From Streptomyces sp. NRRL S-87 (GTDB lineage Bacteria > Actinomycetota > Actinomycetes > Streptomycetales > Streptomycetaceae): a stretch of 33,238 bases of DNA. The translations under genes and the position numbers were made by a program. The stretch spans positions 1 to 33,238 of the forward strand of contig NZ_JOGB01000073.1 of NCBI RefSeq assembly GCF_000719335.1, given 5' to 3'. Under the pieces are notes generated by a model, which saw only the letters and a program-made list of their open reading frames with translations, was not told where the DNA came from and made no database searches. Shown here in pieces: positions 9,031 to 16,148 of the stretch. Position 1 is the stretch's first letter. Each line of letters begins with the position of its first letter.

Positions 9031-9044
9031 AGTAGACCTCTACT
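9031..9044. promoter_or_regulatory. Putative TetR operator between AKR and tetR
   Basis: AGTAGA-CC-TCTACT, a perfect 6-bp inverted repeat with a 2-base centre, 21 bases upstream of the tetR ATG and 64 bases upstream of the reductase start. It is the only clear palindrome in the divergent gap, in its AT-richest part. Confidence 0.5.
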
Positions 9045-9064
9045 AATGGAACCAGGGACCCGTT

Positions 9065-9715
9065 ATGACGTTTTCGAGCGATGCCTCGGTGCCCGGGCGC
9101 GCCTCGGGGCCGCGAGAGCCGGGGAGCGTGCGGCCCGGGGGGCGTACGGCCCGGGTGCGGGCCGCTGTACTGGCGGCCGCCGGGGACATGCTCGCCGAGC
9201 AGGGTGTCCACGGGCTGGACCTCGCCGAGGTCGCCCGGCGGGCCGAGGTCGGCAAGACGACCGTGTACCGGCGGTGGGGCACCGTGGCCGGTCTGGTCGC
9301 CGACGTGCTGACGGACATGTCCGAGCAGTCACTCCCCCGCAGCGACACCGGCTCGGTCGAGGAGGACCTGCTGGCCAACGCCGAGCTCGTCCGGCGCACC
9401 CTGTCCGACCCGCGCCAGGGACCCCTGTTCAAGGCCGTCATCGCGGCCGCCACGGGCGACGCCCGGACGGCCGAGGCGCTGCACCGCTTCTACGAGGTCA
9501 GGGTCACGGAATGGGCACCCTGCGTCGAGGAGGCCGTCGAGCGGGGGGAACTGCCCCGGGGCACCGACGCCGCCGAGGTGGTGCGGGCCGTTTCCGCCCC
9601 GCTGTACTACCGGCTGCTGACCACGGACGCCCCGCTCGACGACACCGCGGTCCGGCGGGCGGTGGGGGCGGCGGTGGCGGCGGCCCGCGCCGGGGTCTTC
9701 GCACGAAACCCGTAG
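9065..9715 (+). CDS. TetR-family regulator of the aldo/keto reductase
   Basis: About 216 residues. After a disordered basic N-terminus of roughly 25 residues comes the TetR helix-turn-helix (GLDLAEVARRAEVGKTTVYRRW split here as GLDLAEVARRAEV and GKTTVYRRW), near residues 40-70. The C-terminal helical domain resembles TetR_C_16-like families with LYYRLLTTDAPLD near the end. It is divergent from the reductase and probably controls that gene and itself through the palindrome at 9031-9044. The ATG at 9065 has only a weak GGGA upstream. The ligand is unknown. Confidence 0.9.
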   Translation: MTFSSDASVPGRASGPREPGSVRPGGRTARVRAAVLAAAGDMLAEQGVHGLDLAEVARRAEVGKTTVYRRWGTVAGLVADVLTDMSEQSLPRSDTGSVEEDLLANAELVRRTLSDPRQGPLFKAVIAAATGDARTAEALHRFYEVRVTEWAPCVEEAVERGELPRGTDAAEVVRAVSAPLYYRLLTTDAPLDDTAVRRAVGAAVAAARAGVFARNP

Positions 9716-9865
9716 GCGGTGGCCGACAGCACCCTGGAGCACTGCATCCCTGCCTGCGGGACCACGACAAGGGTCCGGCCGAGGCGGGCCAAACCCTGTG
9801 GAGCCCGCCTACATGGTGTGAAAGGCTCTTGGGCGGCTGCTGAGAAGGAAGGGAAGGTCAAGAAG

Positions 9866-10711
9866 GTGTACGTCCCGTCATCTGCACGAGTTCTCGACGA
9901 TGACGAGCGTGAGCTCGTGGAGCTGGCACGCCGCACCATAGACGCGCATACCGACGCCGGGCCCGAGGAGGACGGGATCCACACGGTGGGCGCTGCGGTC
10001 ATGGCCGCCGACTACCGGATGTTCGCCGGCGTGAACCTCTACCACTTCACCGGCGGACCCTGCGCCGAACTCGTGGCTCTGGGAGCCGCGCGAGCCCAGG
10101 GCGCCCGCCAAATGCGCTGTATCGTCGCCGTGGGAAACCACGGGCGCGGGGTCATCGGCCCGTGCGGGCGCGATCGGCAGGTCTTCGTGGACTACTACCC
10201 CACCATGCGCGTCATCGTGCCCACGTCCGCGGGGCTCAGGTCCGTGCTCGCCGCCGACCTGATGCCGCTGGCTCAGCGATGGACCCCGGAGACGGGCATG
10301 AACGGTCTCGACCCGTCGCTCTACCAGGACCCCGAGACCGCCGGTCCCCCGATCATCCGGTTCAACCCCCGCTACCTGGAAGTCGTCCGCTCCGGCGCCA
10401 AGACCAAGACCACCCGCTTCCGGGACCCGGCCCGACTCGGCCCGGCACGGCTGGTGTTCGAGAGCGACCCCGAGGTCGTCCTGCCAGCGGAGGTGACCGG
10501 CATCAGGCGCTGCCTGGTCGGCGACCTCACCGACCAGGACGCCCGAGCCGAGGGGCTGACGACCGCAGCCGAGCTGCGGGAAGCCCTCAAGGGCCACTAC
10601 CCGGATCTGACCGGAACCGACGAAGTCGACGTCATCACCTTCCAGATCAACGAGAGGACGGGCGCCGCTCGAACCGCGGATGCGACAACGACGGCTTCTA
10701 CCAGGGCGTGA
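9866..10711 (+). CDS. Cytidine-deaminase-like domain fused to an ASCH domain
   Basis: About 281 residues. Residues 12-120 form a CDA-fold domain: TVGAAVMAADYRMFAGVNLY, then the catalytic GGPCAEL (zinc ligand Cys66, proton-shuttle Glu68), then IGPCGRDRQVF. The last motif keeps Cys100 but has Asp103 where the second zinc cysteine normally sits. Residues about 160-265 form an ASCH domain with SGAKTKTTRF and ending VDVITFQI. From memory, E. coli YqfB, an ASCH N4-acetylcytidine amidohydrolase, uses Lys21, Thr24 and Glu74; these align with Lys179, Thr182 and Glu229. If both domains are active the protein could convert acetylcytidine to cytidine and then to uridine. The GTG at 9866 has GGAAGGGAAGG upstream; the frame opens earlier at 9719. 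It stands alone downstream of tetR with a 150-base gap. Confidence 0.85.
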   Translation: MYVPSSARVLDDDERELVELARRTIDAHTDAGPEEDGIHTVGAAVMAADYRMFAGVNLYHFTGGPCAELVALGAARAQGARQMRCIVAVGNHGRGVIGPCGRDRQVFVDYYPTMRVIVPTSAGLRSVLAADLMPLAQRWTPETGMNGLDPSLYQDPETAGPPIIRFNPRYLEVVRSGAKTKTTRFRDPARLGPARLVFESDPEVVLPAEVTGIRRCLVGDLTDQDARAEGLTTAAELREALKGHYPDLTGTDEVDVITFQINERTGAARTADATTTASTRA

Positions 10712-10813
10712 GGTGACCCTGCCCGGCGGGCTGCCCCTGCCTCTCGGGTGGGCAGGCCGTGGGCGGGCAGGGTGGTGGCGTGGCGGCCGTCGGGGTCGCG
10801 GGCGCCCGGCGTG

Positions 10814-11428
10814 CTACCAGGTCCGTCCCTCCGGGAGGTCTCCCAGGCCCGGGGCGGACAGGTGCAGCACTTCGTAGTGCTCGGTCGCGTCATGGTCCTG
10901 CGCGGACGCGTCCGCCCACAGCACGAACCGCAGCAGCTGCCAGTGGTGGGGGTCGACGGCCAAGGCGGCGGTGTGCACGCCCTCGCGGCGGGAGAGTCGG
11001 TGCAGTTGCTCGGTCTCCCGCTCGATCAGGACGGACAGGCCCAGGCCCGTTCCCTCCGGGTCCGCGTCGCAGGGCACAGCGGTGAGGCGGCGCGAGGCTG
11101 CTCTGGGAGGTGCCGTGCGGGCGGGGCCGGCGTGGCAGGCGATACCCGTCCAGTGGCGGGCGACGGGGCGGCCGAAGTCCCGGACGATGTTCTGGAACCC
11201 GCCGCGACCGACGAGGAACCGGGCCATGGCTCCTGTGTCGTTCCACAGGTAGAAGGGGGCGTACTGGTTGACCGGCGAGCCGTGGACGCCGCGTTCGCGG
11301 ATGGCGTACGCCTTCATGCCCAGTCCGGGGCGGTCGTCGAGGACGTGGCCGCCCTCGGCCACCCGCTTCCGGATGGTCTTCATGTCGTAGTCGGCGGGCA
11401 GGGTGAGCTCGTACTGCTTGGCGTACAC
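10814..11428 (-). CDS. DUF4865 family protein
   Basis: About 204 residues. The N-terminal half carries the family hallmarks: ELTLPADYDMKTIRKRV, GLGMKAYAIRERG and GSPVNQYAPFYLWND, then FQNIVRDFGRPVARHW. The family is uncharacterised, with a fold likely related to dimeric alpha/beta barrel or monooxygenase-like proteins, and is commonly found near tautomerases and transcription regulators. The GTG at 11428 is preceded by AGGAAGG about nine bases upstream. The same frame continues open upstream through the gap, but that stretch is Arg/Pro-rich shadow. It lies 146 bases downstream of the MBL-fold gene on the same strand and may share its transcript. Function unknown. Confidence 0.85.
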   Translation of the reverse strand: MYAKQYELTLPADYDMKTIRKRVAEGGHVLDDRPGLGMKAYAIRERGVHGSPVNQYAPFYLWNDTGAMARFLVGRGGFQNIVRDFGRPVARHWTGIACHAGPARTAPPRAASRRLTAVPCDADPEGTGLGLSVLIERETEQLHRLSRREGVHTAALAVDPHHWQLLRFVLWADASAQDHDATEHYEVLHLSAPGLGDLPEGRTW

Positions 11429-11574
11429 GACAAGCTGCCTTCCTGGTGATCGGTCCTGTGAGTGAGCGGGTCGTCGAGAGGGCCTTCGTGGCGGGGCACC
11501 GCGTCGCCTCGGTGGTACCGCAGCACGACGTGGGGGGGCGGGACGGCGGCCGGGCGCCGAGGGCGTGCGGGGTG

Positions 11575-12375
11575 TCAGAGGGTGAGTTCCTCGCCCAGGT
11601 CCGGGGTGAGGACTTCGTAGGGTTCGCCGGCGGTCGCTTCGAGGAAGTCGGCGAGCTCGTCGGGCTGCCGGGTGGTGTAGAAGCCCTGGGCGTGGAAGCC
11701 GTCGTAGTGGATCGGTATGGCGGTCCTCGCCCGGAGCAGGCGGGCGGCGACGGCGGCCTGTCGGGCGTCGAGCGCGGCCGGGTAGGGGCTGGGCGGCTGG
11801 CAGTGCGGGAAGCAGACGGTGGGGCCGTTGATGGGGGTGAGGACTGCGTCGAACGGGCCGTAGCGGTGGGCGGCGCGCCACCAGTAGCCGTGGTACATCG
11901 TGTCCCCCAGGTGGATCACCCGGGTGCCGCCGGCTTCGACGGCCCAGGAGACCTGGGGGTCGCCGAGGGTGTCGACGGCGGGGACCGCGGCGACGGTGAA
12001 GGGCCCGATGGTCGTGGTCTCCCACGGACGCACGGGCCGGCGGGGCAGGTCGTGGGCGGTCAGTTCGGACTCCGCCTGGAGCGTCCAGAGGTTCTCGTGG
12101 TCGTCGCCGCCGAAGGACTCGGGGTGCAGAACCGTTCCGCCGGACCGCAGGGCGCGGGCGAGGGCGCCGGCGTCCGTGTGGTCGCGGTGGAGGTGGGTGC
12201 ACAGACCGGCCAGCACGTGGCCTTCCCCGCGGGGTGGCACGACCTTCGGCAGGGGCACTCCCGAGAGCGAGGTCCCTTCCAGAACGCCTTGGGGTCGTCC
12301 GAGCAGATCGATGACCAGGCTCTCGCCCTGTGCTTCGAGTTCCACTCCGGCCCACCCGAGCCAACGGACACGCAT
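11575..12375 (-). CDS. MBL-fold metallo-hydrolase, UlaG-like
   Basis: About 266 residues. The metallo-beta-lactamase signature THLHRDHTDAG supplies His61, His63, Asp65 and His66. VIHLGDTMYHG gives the later ligand Asp, and IPIHYDGFH gives the final His. The opening RVRWLGWAGVELEAQGESL resembles UlaG and other L-ascorbate-6-phosphate lactonase-like members of the fold, which bind Zn or Mn and hydrolyse diverse esters or lactones. Substrate not predictable. The ATG at 12375 has GGGGAGGG six bases upstream. It diverges from a TetR regulator with two related sites in the gap, and DUF4865 follows downstream. The three probably form one regulated unit. Confidence 0.88.
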   Translation of the reverse strand: MRVRWLGWAGVELEAQGESLVIDLLGRPQGVLEGTSLSGVPLPKVVPPRGEGHVLAGLCTHLHRDHTDAGALARALRSGGTVLHPESFGGDDHENLWTLQAESELTAHDLPRRPVRPWETTTIGPFTVAAVPAVDTLGDPQVSWAVEAGGTRVIHLGDTMYHGYWWRAAHRYGPFDAVLTPINGPTVCFPHCQPPSPYPAALDARQAAVAARLLRARTAIPIHYDGFHAQGFYTTRQPDELADFLEATAGEPYEVLTPDLGEELTL

Positions 12376-12398
12376 GTGAAGCCCTCCCCTTCAGGTAT

Positions 12399-12443
12399 TT
12401 ACCGTACGGTCGTTCGCTAAAATAGCAGACGGTCGATCGGTAA
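12399..12443. promoter_or_regulatory. Paired TetR sites between MBL-fold gene and tetR
   Basis: TTACCGTACGGTCGTT at 12399-12414 contains the 10-bp palindrome ACCGTACGGT. The minus strand of 12428-12443 reads TTACCGATCGACCGTC, a related site in inverted orientation. A TAAAAT hexamer at 12418-12423 between them may be the -10 of the tetR gene. The arrangement suits one repressor controlling both directions. Confidence 0.45.
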
Positions 12444-12453
12444 GATCGTGGGC

Positions 12454-13113
12454 ATGAGGAAATCGGCCGAGGAGGCCCTGCGCACCCGGGAACGCATCGT
12501 CGAGGCCGCAGTGCACCAGGCGTCCGACCTGGGCCTGTCCGGCCTGACGATCGGCGCGCTCGCAGAGGCGCTCGAGATGAGCAAGGCCGGGATCGTCGGT
12601 CCCTTCGGCTCGCGCGCAGAGCTCCAGATGGCCGCCCTGGACCGGGCGGTGGAGATGTTCACGGCGGCGGTGGTGGCACCCGCCCGCGCCACCGGCGCGG
12701 GACTGCCCCGCCTGTACGCCGTGATCGACGCCTGGTGCGCCTACCTGGCCGACAGCCCCTTCCCCAACGGCTGCTTCGTCACCGCGGCGTCGTGCGAACT
12801 CGACGGCCGGCCGGGCGAGTTGCGCACCCGTCTGCACGACACGGTCTCCCGCTGGCGGAGCTTTCTGACCGAGCAGATCACCACGGCACAGGCCGTCGGC
12901 GACCTCGACCCGGACCTCGACCCCGAGGACCTCGTATCGCTCCTGACCGGCCTCGCGGCGGCCGCCAACCAGGAGATCCAGCTCCTCCACGACGAGCGCG
13001 CCGCCCCCCGCGCCCGCCGCGTCATGCGCGCCGCGCTCGCCCCTCACCGCCGGCCGGGGCGGGCCGCCGGCGATCCCGACCCCTCGGTCGGGCCCTCACC
13101 CGGGCGGGCGTGA
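12454..13113 (+). CDS. TetR-family regulator
   Basis: About 219 residues. The helix-turn-helix is ERIVEAAVHQASDLGLSGL then TIGALAEALEMSKAGIVG, near residues 13-50. The C-terminal domain holds the conserved NGCFVTAASCELDGRPGEL, a pattern of one TetR C-terminal family in which a Gly-Cys-Phe segment precedes a helix. It is divergent from the MBL-fold hydrolase and likely represses it. A GTG two codons upstream (12448) is an alternative start; neither has a good ribosome site. The Arg-rich C-terminal tail (about 15 residues) overlaps the end of the convergent NTF2-like frame, which may be over-extended. Confidence 0.88.
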   Translation: MRKSAEEALRTRERIVEAAVHQASDLGLSGLTIGALAEALEMSKAGIVGPFGSRAELQMAALDRAVEMFTAAVVAPARATGAGLPRLYAVIDAWCAYLADSPFPNGCFVTAASCELDGRPGELRTRLHDTVSRWRSFLTEQITTAQAVGDLDPDLDPEDLVSLLTGLAAAANQEIQLLHDERAAPRARRVMRAALAPHRRPGRAAGDPDPSVGPSPGRA

Positions 13114-13632
13114 CCGCGACGGCCGGCCTCCGGCGACGAACCGGTCGGAACCCGGCCGCCTGAGCGAGGGCGACCTTCCCCCGCATGCGCACGGCCGGGG
13201 ACGACGGCGCGAGGGCGACACGGCACCCCGTCGAACCCCGCAGGCTACGCGTCGGAGGTCGGGGGCGGCGGCCATCAGGGTCTGCCACGGGGCGGAGTCG
13301 AAGATGAGCGTGATCGCCACGATCCGGCCGTCGCGGAGCCGGAAGTGCTCGGCGGTGCGCTGGGTGATGCCGACGGCCGAGACGGTGTGGAGGTCGTAGA
13401 CCAACGTGGCCTCGTCCTCACCGTACAGCTCGCTGATCGGCTCCACACCGCTGACGACGCCCAGGAGCCCTTCGATGCCGTCGAGGTGGCCGGTCGGGCT
13501 GTGGGACGTGACGAAGGGGCTGCGGAAGGCGAAGCCGTCGCCGGTCAGTGCGGCGGCAGCGGCGACGTCCCCACGGAACCTCGCCTCGGAGTAGGCCTTG
13601 ACGGTCTCGCTGACGGATGGGGTGGTGGTCAT
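13096..13632 (-). CDS. SnoaL/NTF2-like protein, probably frameshifted at its 3' end
   Basis: The frame gives 178 residues. Residues 1-118 are a standard SnoaL-like domain: SVSETVKAYSEARFRGDVAA, ALTGDGFAFRSPFVTS, HFRLRDGRIVAITLIFD and SAPWQTLMAAA. These small alpha+beta barrels act as cyclases, isomerases or ligand-binding proteins; no substrate is predictable. The remaining 60 residues are Arg/Pro/Ser-rich and unlike the family. Removing one base from the five-base G run at 13261-13265 gives an end of MAAAPTSDA and a TAG at 13245-13247, a normal 128-residue protein. The ATG at 13632 has TGGAGCACCGC upstream. It diverges from the permease gene across a gap with a 15-bp palindrome. Confidence 0.75.
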   Translation of the reverse strand: MTTTPSVSETVKAYSEARFRGDVAAAAALTGDGFAFRSPFVTSHSPTGHLDGIEGLLGVVSGVEPISELYGEDEATLVYDLHTVSAVGITQRTAEHFRLRDGRIVAITLIFDSAPWQTLMAAAPDLRRVACGVRRGAVSPSRRRPRPCACGGRSPSLRRPGSDRFVAGGRPSRSRPPG

Positions 13633-13729
13633 GCGGTGCTCCAGGGGTGGGTTCAGGAAGCCGGCGCGTCCGGCCGGACATCGTTCGGGACTGCTCGATC
13701 TGGTGCCGGTCATCCACCAGGCGCAGGCA

Positions 13730-13753
13730 CAGGTGCAGGTGCAGGTGCAGGTG
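13730..13753 (+). repeat. Four tandem copies of CAGGTG
   Basis: Four exact consecutive 6-bp units upstream of the NTF2-like gene, with a degenerate CAGGCA before them. It lies in a non-coding gap and could vary in copy number by slippage. Confidence 0.85.
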
Positions 13754-13786
13754 CCCGGAAGTAGGCCCTCAGAGATTTATGTACGT

Positions 13787-13801
13787 GCTTCATAATGAAG
13801 C
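13787..13801. promoter_or_regulatory. 15-bp palindrome in a divergent promoter region
   Basis: GCTTCAT-A-ATGAAGC is a perfect inverted repeat in an AT-rich island. TATAGT at 13809-13814 could be the -10 of a promoter toward the permease, with the palindrome over its -35. No regulator gene sits directly beside it, so the binding protein is unknown. Confidence 0.45.
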
Positions 13802-13913
13802 AACACTCTATAGTGGTCGGGGTCGCTGGGCGCAATGGTTCACCTCCGGCGCCAGACCGATCCGGCACGGCCCGGGGCAAGTTGAGGGAAGGTCAGACGG
13901 AGGGGTGTCTGCT

Positions 13914-14648
13914 GTGGCCGTCGTGGGAGGGGCCGAGCTGGTGCTGGGCGGCGTGGTCGTCCTGGCTGCTTCGGTGCAGTGGCTCACGGGGATGGGGTTC
14001 GCGCTCATCGCCGTCCCCGTGCTCGTTCTGGTACTCGGGCCGGTTCAGGGGGTAGTCCTCGCCAACTGCGCAGCCGGAGTCATCAGCATCGTCGGACTCG
14101 CCGCGTCGTGGCGACGCGTACGGATCGGCGCCATGGTGCCCCTGGTCATCGCTGCCGCATGCACAGTCCCCGCAGGCTCATGGGCGGCCACTCGCCTTTC
14201 GGAGCCGGTGCTGCTGGCCGGGATCGGGAGTCTCGTCACGCTCGCGGTGGCCCTCATCCTGGGAGGCGCGCGCGCACCGGCTCTGACCGGCACGGGCGGC
14301 GCCGTCACCGCGGGTGCCGTGGGTGGGTTCATGAACGCCGCCGCAGGGGTCGGCGGGCCGCCGTACTCGCTGTACGCCCTCAACGCGGGATGGCCGATCC
14401 ACGCATTCGTGCCGAACGCCCAGTTCTACGGCATCGCGGTGAACGCCTTCTCCGTGGCCGCCAACGGGGTACCCCGCCTGAGTGGCCCCGCATGGGCGGT
14501 GACCCTGGCCGCCCTGGCGACGGGCGCTCTCACCGGCAGGGCGCTTGCTCCCAGAGTGCGCGAGCGCGACGCACGTCGGCTCATCACCGCCCTGGCCCTG
14601 GTCGGCGGCATCTCGGTGCTCGCCAAGGGCCTGTCGGACATGGCATGA
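13914..14648 (+). CDS. TSUP (TauE/SafE) family permease
   Basis: About 244 residues with roughly seven or eight hydrophobic segments. The first is LVLGGVVVLAASVQWLTGMG. The conserved family segment AVGGFMNAAAGVGGPPYSLY occurs near mid-protein, followed by NAQFYGIAVNAFSVAANG. TSUP proteins move sulfite, sulfonates, thiosulfate or other small organic anions across the membrane. Substrate not predictable. GTG at 13914 has GGAGGG about ten bases upstream; GTG at 13905 is possible but too close to that site. The frame stays open upstream to 13617, a shadow over the NTF2 gene. No sulfur-metabolism gene is adjacent. Confidence 0.85.
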   Translation: MAVVGGAELVLGGVVVLAASVQWLTGMGFALIAVPVLVLVLGPVQGVVLANCAAGVISIVGLAASWRRVRIGAMVPLVIAAACTVPAGSWAATRLSEPVLLAGIGSLVTLAVALILGGARAPALTGTGGAVTAGAVGGFMNAAAGVGGPPYSLYALNAGWPIHAFVPNAQFYGIAVNAFSVAANGVPRLSGPAWAVTLAALATGALTGRALAPRVRERDARRLITALALVGGISVLAKGLSDMA

Positions 14649-14870
14649 CCACCACCCGCCGGGCCGCGGTCCCACCCCCTGTTTCGGGACGCCAGGACTC
14701 CGACTTGGCGGAGGGCGCGGTACCGGCGGCGCCGGCCGCGCCCTGGTCCGTACGGCCCGGCCTGCTGGTTCGCGCCCGGCAATGCCCCTGCCTCCCTCGA
14801 GGGGTGATCGGCGGGATGCCGGGTATGCGCGCCCGGAAAGCCCCTGGCAGGCGGAGGAAGGTGAGGATCC

Positions 14871-15287
14871 ATGAGTGTGGTGGGAAGCCGCCCGGGCCAC
14901 GGCGGTGGCGAGTCGGTGGGCGAGCTCGTGACGCAGGCGTCGCAGCAGCTCTCGGAACTGGTCCGCACGGAGATGCAGCTGGCCCGCGTGGAGATGACGC
15001 AGAAGGGCAAGCGCTACGGGGTCGGTGGCGGCCTGTTCGGCGGAGCCGGCCTCATCGGCGTCCTGGCCGCCCAAGCCCTCGTCGCCGCCGCGATCGCCGC
15101 GCTCTCCCTCGTCCTGCCGGTATGGGCGGCGGCCCTGATCAGCACGGTCGTGCTGGCGGGCGTAGCAGCGGTCCTGGCCGTGGCCGGCAAGAAGCAGGTC
15201 GCCCGGGCCGGCAGTCCCACACCGGAGAAGACCATCGACAACGTCAAGGCCGACGTGGCCGAGATCAAGGAGAAGGCACACCGATGA
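14871..15287 (+). CDS. Actinobacterial Holin-X (DUF1469) membrane protein
   Basis: About 138 residues. An amphipathic N-terminal helix (ELVTQASQQLSELVRTEMQL) leads into a glycine-rich turn and two hydrophobic hairpin helices (about 50-75 and 82-105). A charged helical tail ends NVKADVAEIKEKAHR. This matches the actinobacterial holin-X family, which is named from sequence similarity only. Here it is a chromosomal envelope gene with no endolysin, portal or tail genes nearby, so a prophage role is not supported. GGAGGAAGGTGAGG precedes the ATG. Its stop overlaps the next start in ATGA, so translation is coupled. Likely a membrane-organising or stress protein; function not established. Confidence 0.88.
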   Translation: MSVVGSRPGHGGGESVGELVTQASQQLSELVRTEMQLARVEMTQKGKRYGVGGGLFGGAGLIGVLAAQALVAAAIAALSLVLPVWAAALISTVVLAGVAAVLAVAGKKQVARAGSPTPEKTIDNVKADVAEIKEKAHR

Positions 15288-15754
15288 GCCAGCAGCCCCG
15301 AGGCGAGGAATCCGCATCCGCACCGAATCCGGACCAGCTGCGCCAGCAGGTCGAGCACACCCGGGAGGAGCTCGGCCAGACCGTGGAGGCGCTGGCGGCC
15401 AAGGCGGACGTCAAGGAACAGGGCAGGAGGAAGGCGGCCGAAATCAAGGAACAGGCCGCAGAGAAGGCCGGCCTGGCCGCCGAGCAGCTCCGGGACACGG
15501 CGGCGCAGGTAGCCGCTGCGGTCAGGGACAAAACCCCGGACCCGGTGCGGGACAAGGCGGCCCACGCCGCCGCGCAGGTCCGCGACGGCATGACCCACGC
15601 CGGGCACCTGGCGGCCGCCAGGGCACCGGAACCGGTACGCGAGAAGGCCGGGGCGGCCGCGACCATGGCGCGGGCCAACCGCACCCCGCTGCTCGTCGGC
15701 GCCGCGGCACTGGGGGTGTTCCTGCTCGTACGTCGCGCCCGGAGGTGCACGTGA
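15284..15754 (+). CDS. DUF3618 membrane-anchored protein
   Basis: About 156 residues. The N-terminal DUF3618 motif is QLRQQVEHTREELGQTVEAL followed by AAKADVKEQGR. A long alanine- and charge-rich helical region with repeated PDPVRDKAAHAAAQVRD and PEPVREKAGAAA patterns follows, resembling apolipoprotein-like amphipathic repeats. One C-terminal helix (LLVGAAALGVFLLVRRARR) anchors it in the membrane with a positive cytoplasmic end. It overlaps the Holin-X stop by four bases, and its own stop overlaps the next start. The co-occurrence of these three families is common in Streptomyces; the function is unknown, probably in the cell envelope. Confidence 0.88.
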   Translation: MSQQPRGEESASAPNPDQLRQQVEHTREELGQTVEALAAKADVKEQGRRKAAEIKEQAAEKAGLAAEQLRDTAAQVAAAVRDKTPDPVRDKAAHAAAQVRDGMTHAGHLAAARAPEPVREKAGAAATMARANRTPLLVGAAALGVFLLVRRARRCT

Positions 15755-16017
15755 AGGCCTCCAAGATCGCCTACAGGCCCGTCGGGTTGGCGCTCGGCGC
15801 GATCAGCGGCCTCGTCGCGGGAGCGGCCTTCAAGCAGGCGTGGAAGGTGATGGGGCACGACGACGACGCTCCCGACGCCACCGACGAGGACCGCAGCTTG
15901 CAGGAGGTCCTGCTCGCCGCCGCCCTGCAGGGCGCGATCTTCGCCGCCGTCAAAGCGGCCGTCGACAGGGCAGGGGCAGCGGCCTACCGGCGCCTGACCG
16001 GCACCTGGCCCGGCTGA
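15751..16017 (+). CDS. DUF4235 membrane protein
   Basis: About 88 residues, typical size for the family. It opens KASKIAYRPVGLALGAISGL into a first membrane segment that contains the family motif VAGAAFKQAWKVM. An acidic loop (DDDAPDATDEDRSLQEVL) and a second hydrophobic segment (LAAALQGAIFAAVKAAVDR) follow, ending RRLTGTWPG. The GTG at 15751 has an ideal GGAGGTGCAC site and overlaps the DUF3618 stop in GTGA; a GTG two codons earlier is less likely. It is the last gene of a translationally coupled three-gene operon and is followed by a hairpin at 16101. Function unknown. Confidence 0.9.
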   Translation: MKASKIAYRPVGLALGAISGLVAGAAFKQAWKVMGHDDDAPDATDEDRSLQEVLLAAALQGAIFAAVKAAVDRAGAAAYRRLTGTWPG

Positions 16018-16100
16018 CCGTCTTGTCCCCGGCGGTGTTGACCGCCTCGTCGCCCGTTCACCGCCTCGTCCCCCCGCGGCGCCGGACCCCTCGTTCGGGA

Positions 16101-16117
16101 CCGGCCCGCGGGGCCGG
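16101..16117. terminator. Hairpin between convergent DUF4235 and lysR genes
   Basis: CCGGCCC-GCG-GGGCCGG, a perfect 7-bp GC stem with a 3-base loop, in the 131-base convergent gap. It can serve both directions. No T-tract. Confidence 0.45.
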
Positions 16118-16148
16118 CCTCGGGTACTGATGTCCTCCGGGGTGTCCG

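Noticed and set aside
9712..9812. GTAGGCGG and CCGCCTAC inverted 8-mers on each side of the tetR to deaminase/ASCH gap
   Set aside because: Separated by 85 bases in GC-rich DNA; an 8-bp match is easily due to chance and no function is apparent.
14871..15287. Holin-family gene as a sign of a prophage
   Set aside because: No endolysin, structural, integrase or attachment-site features are nearby, and this family is a normal part of actinomycete envelope operons.
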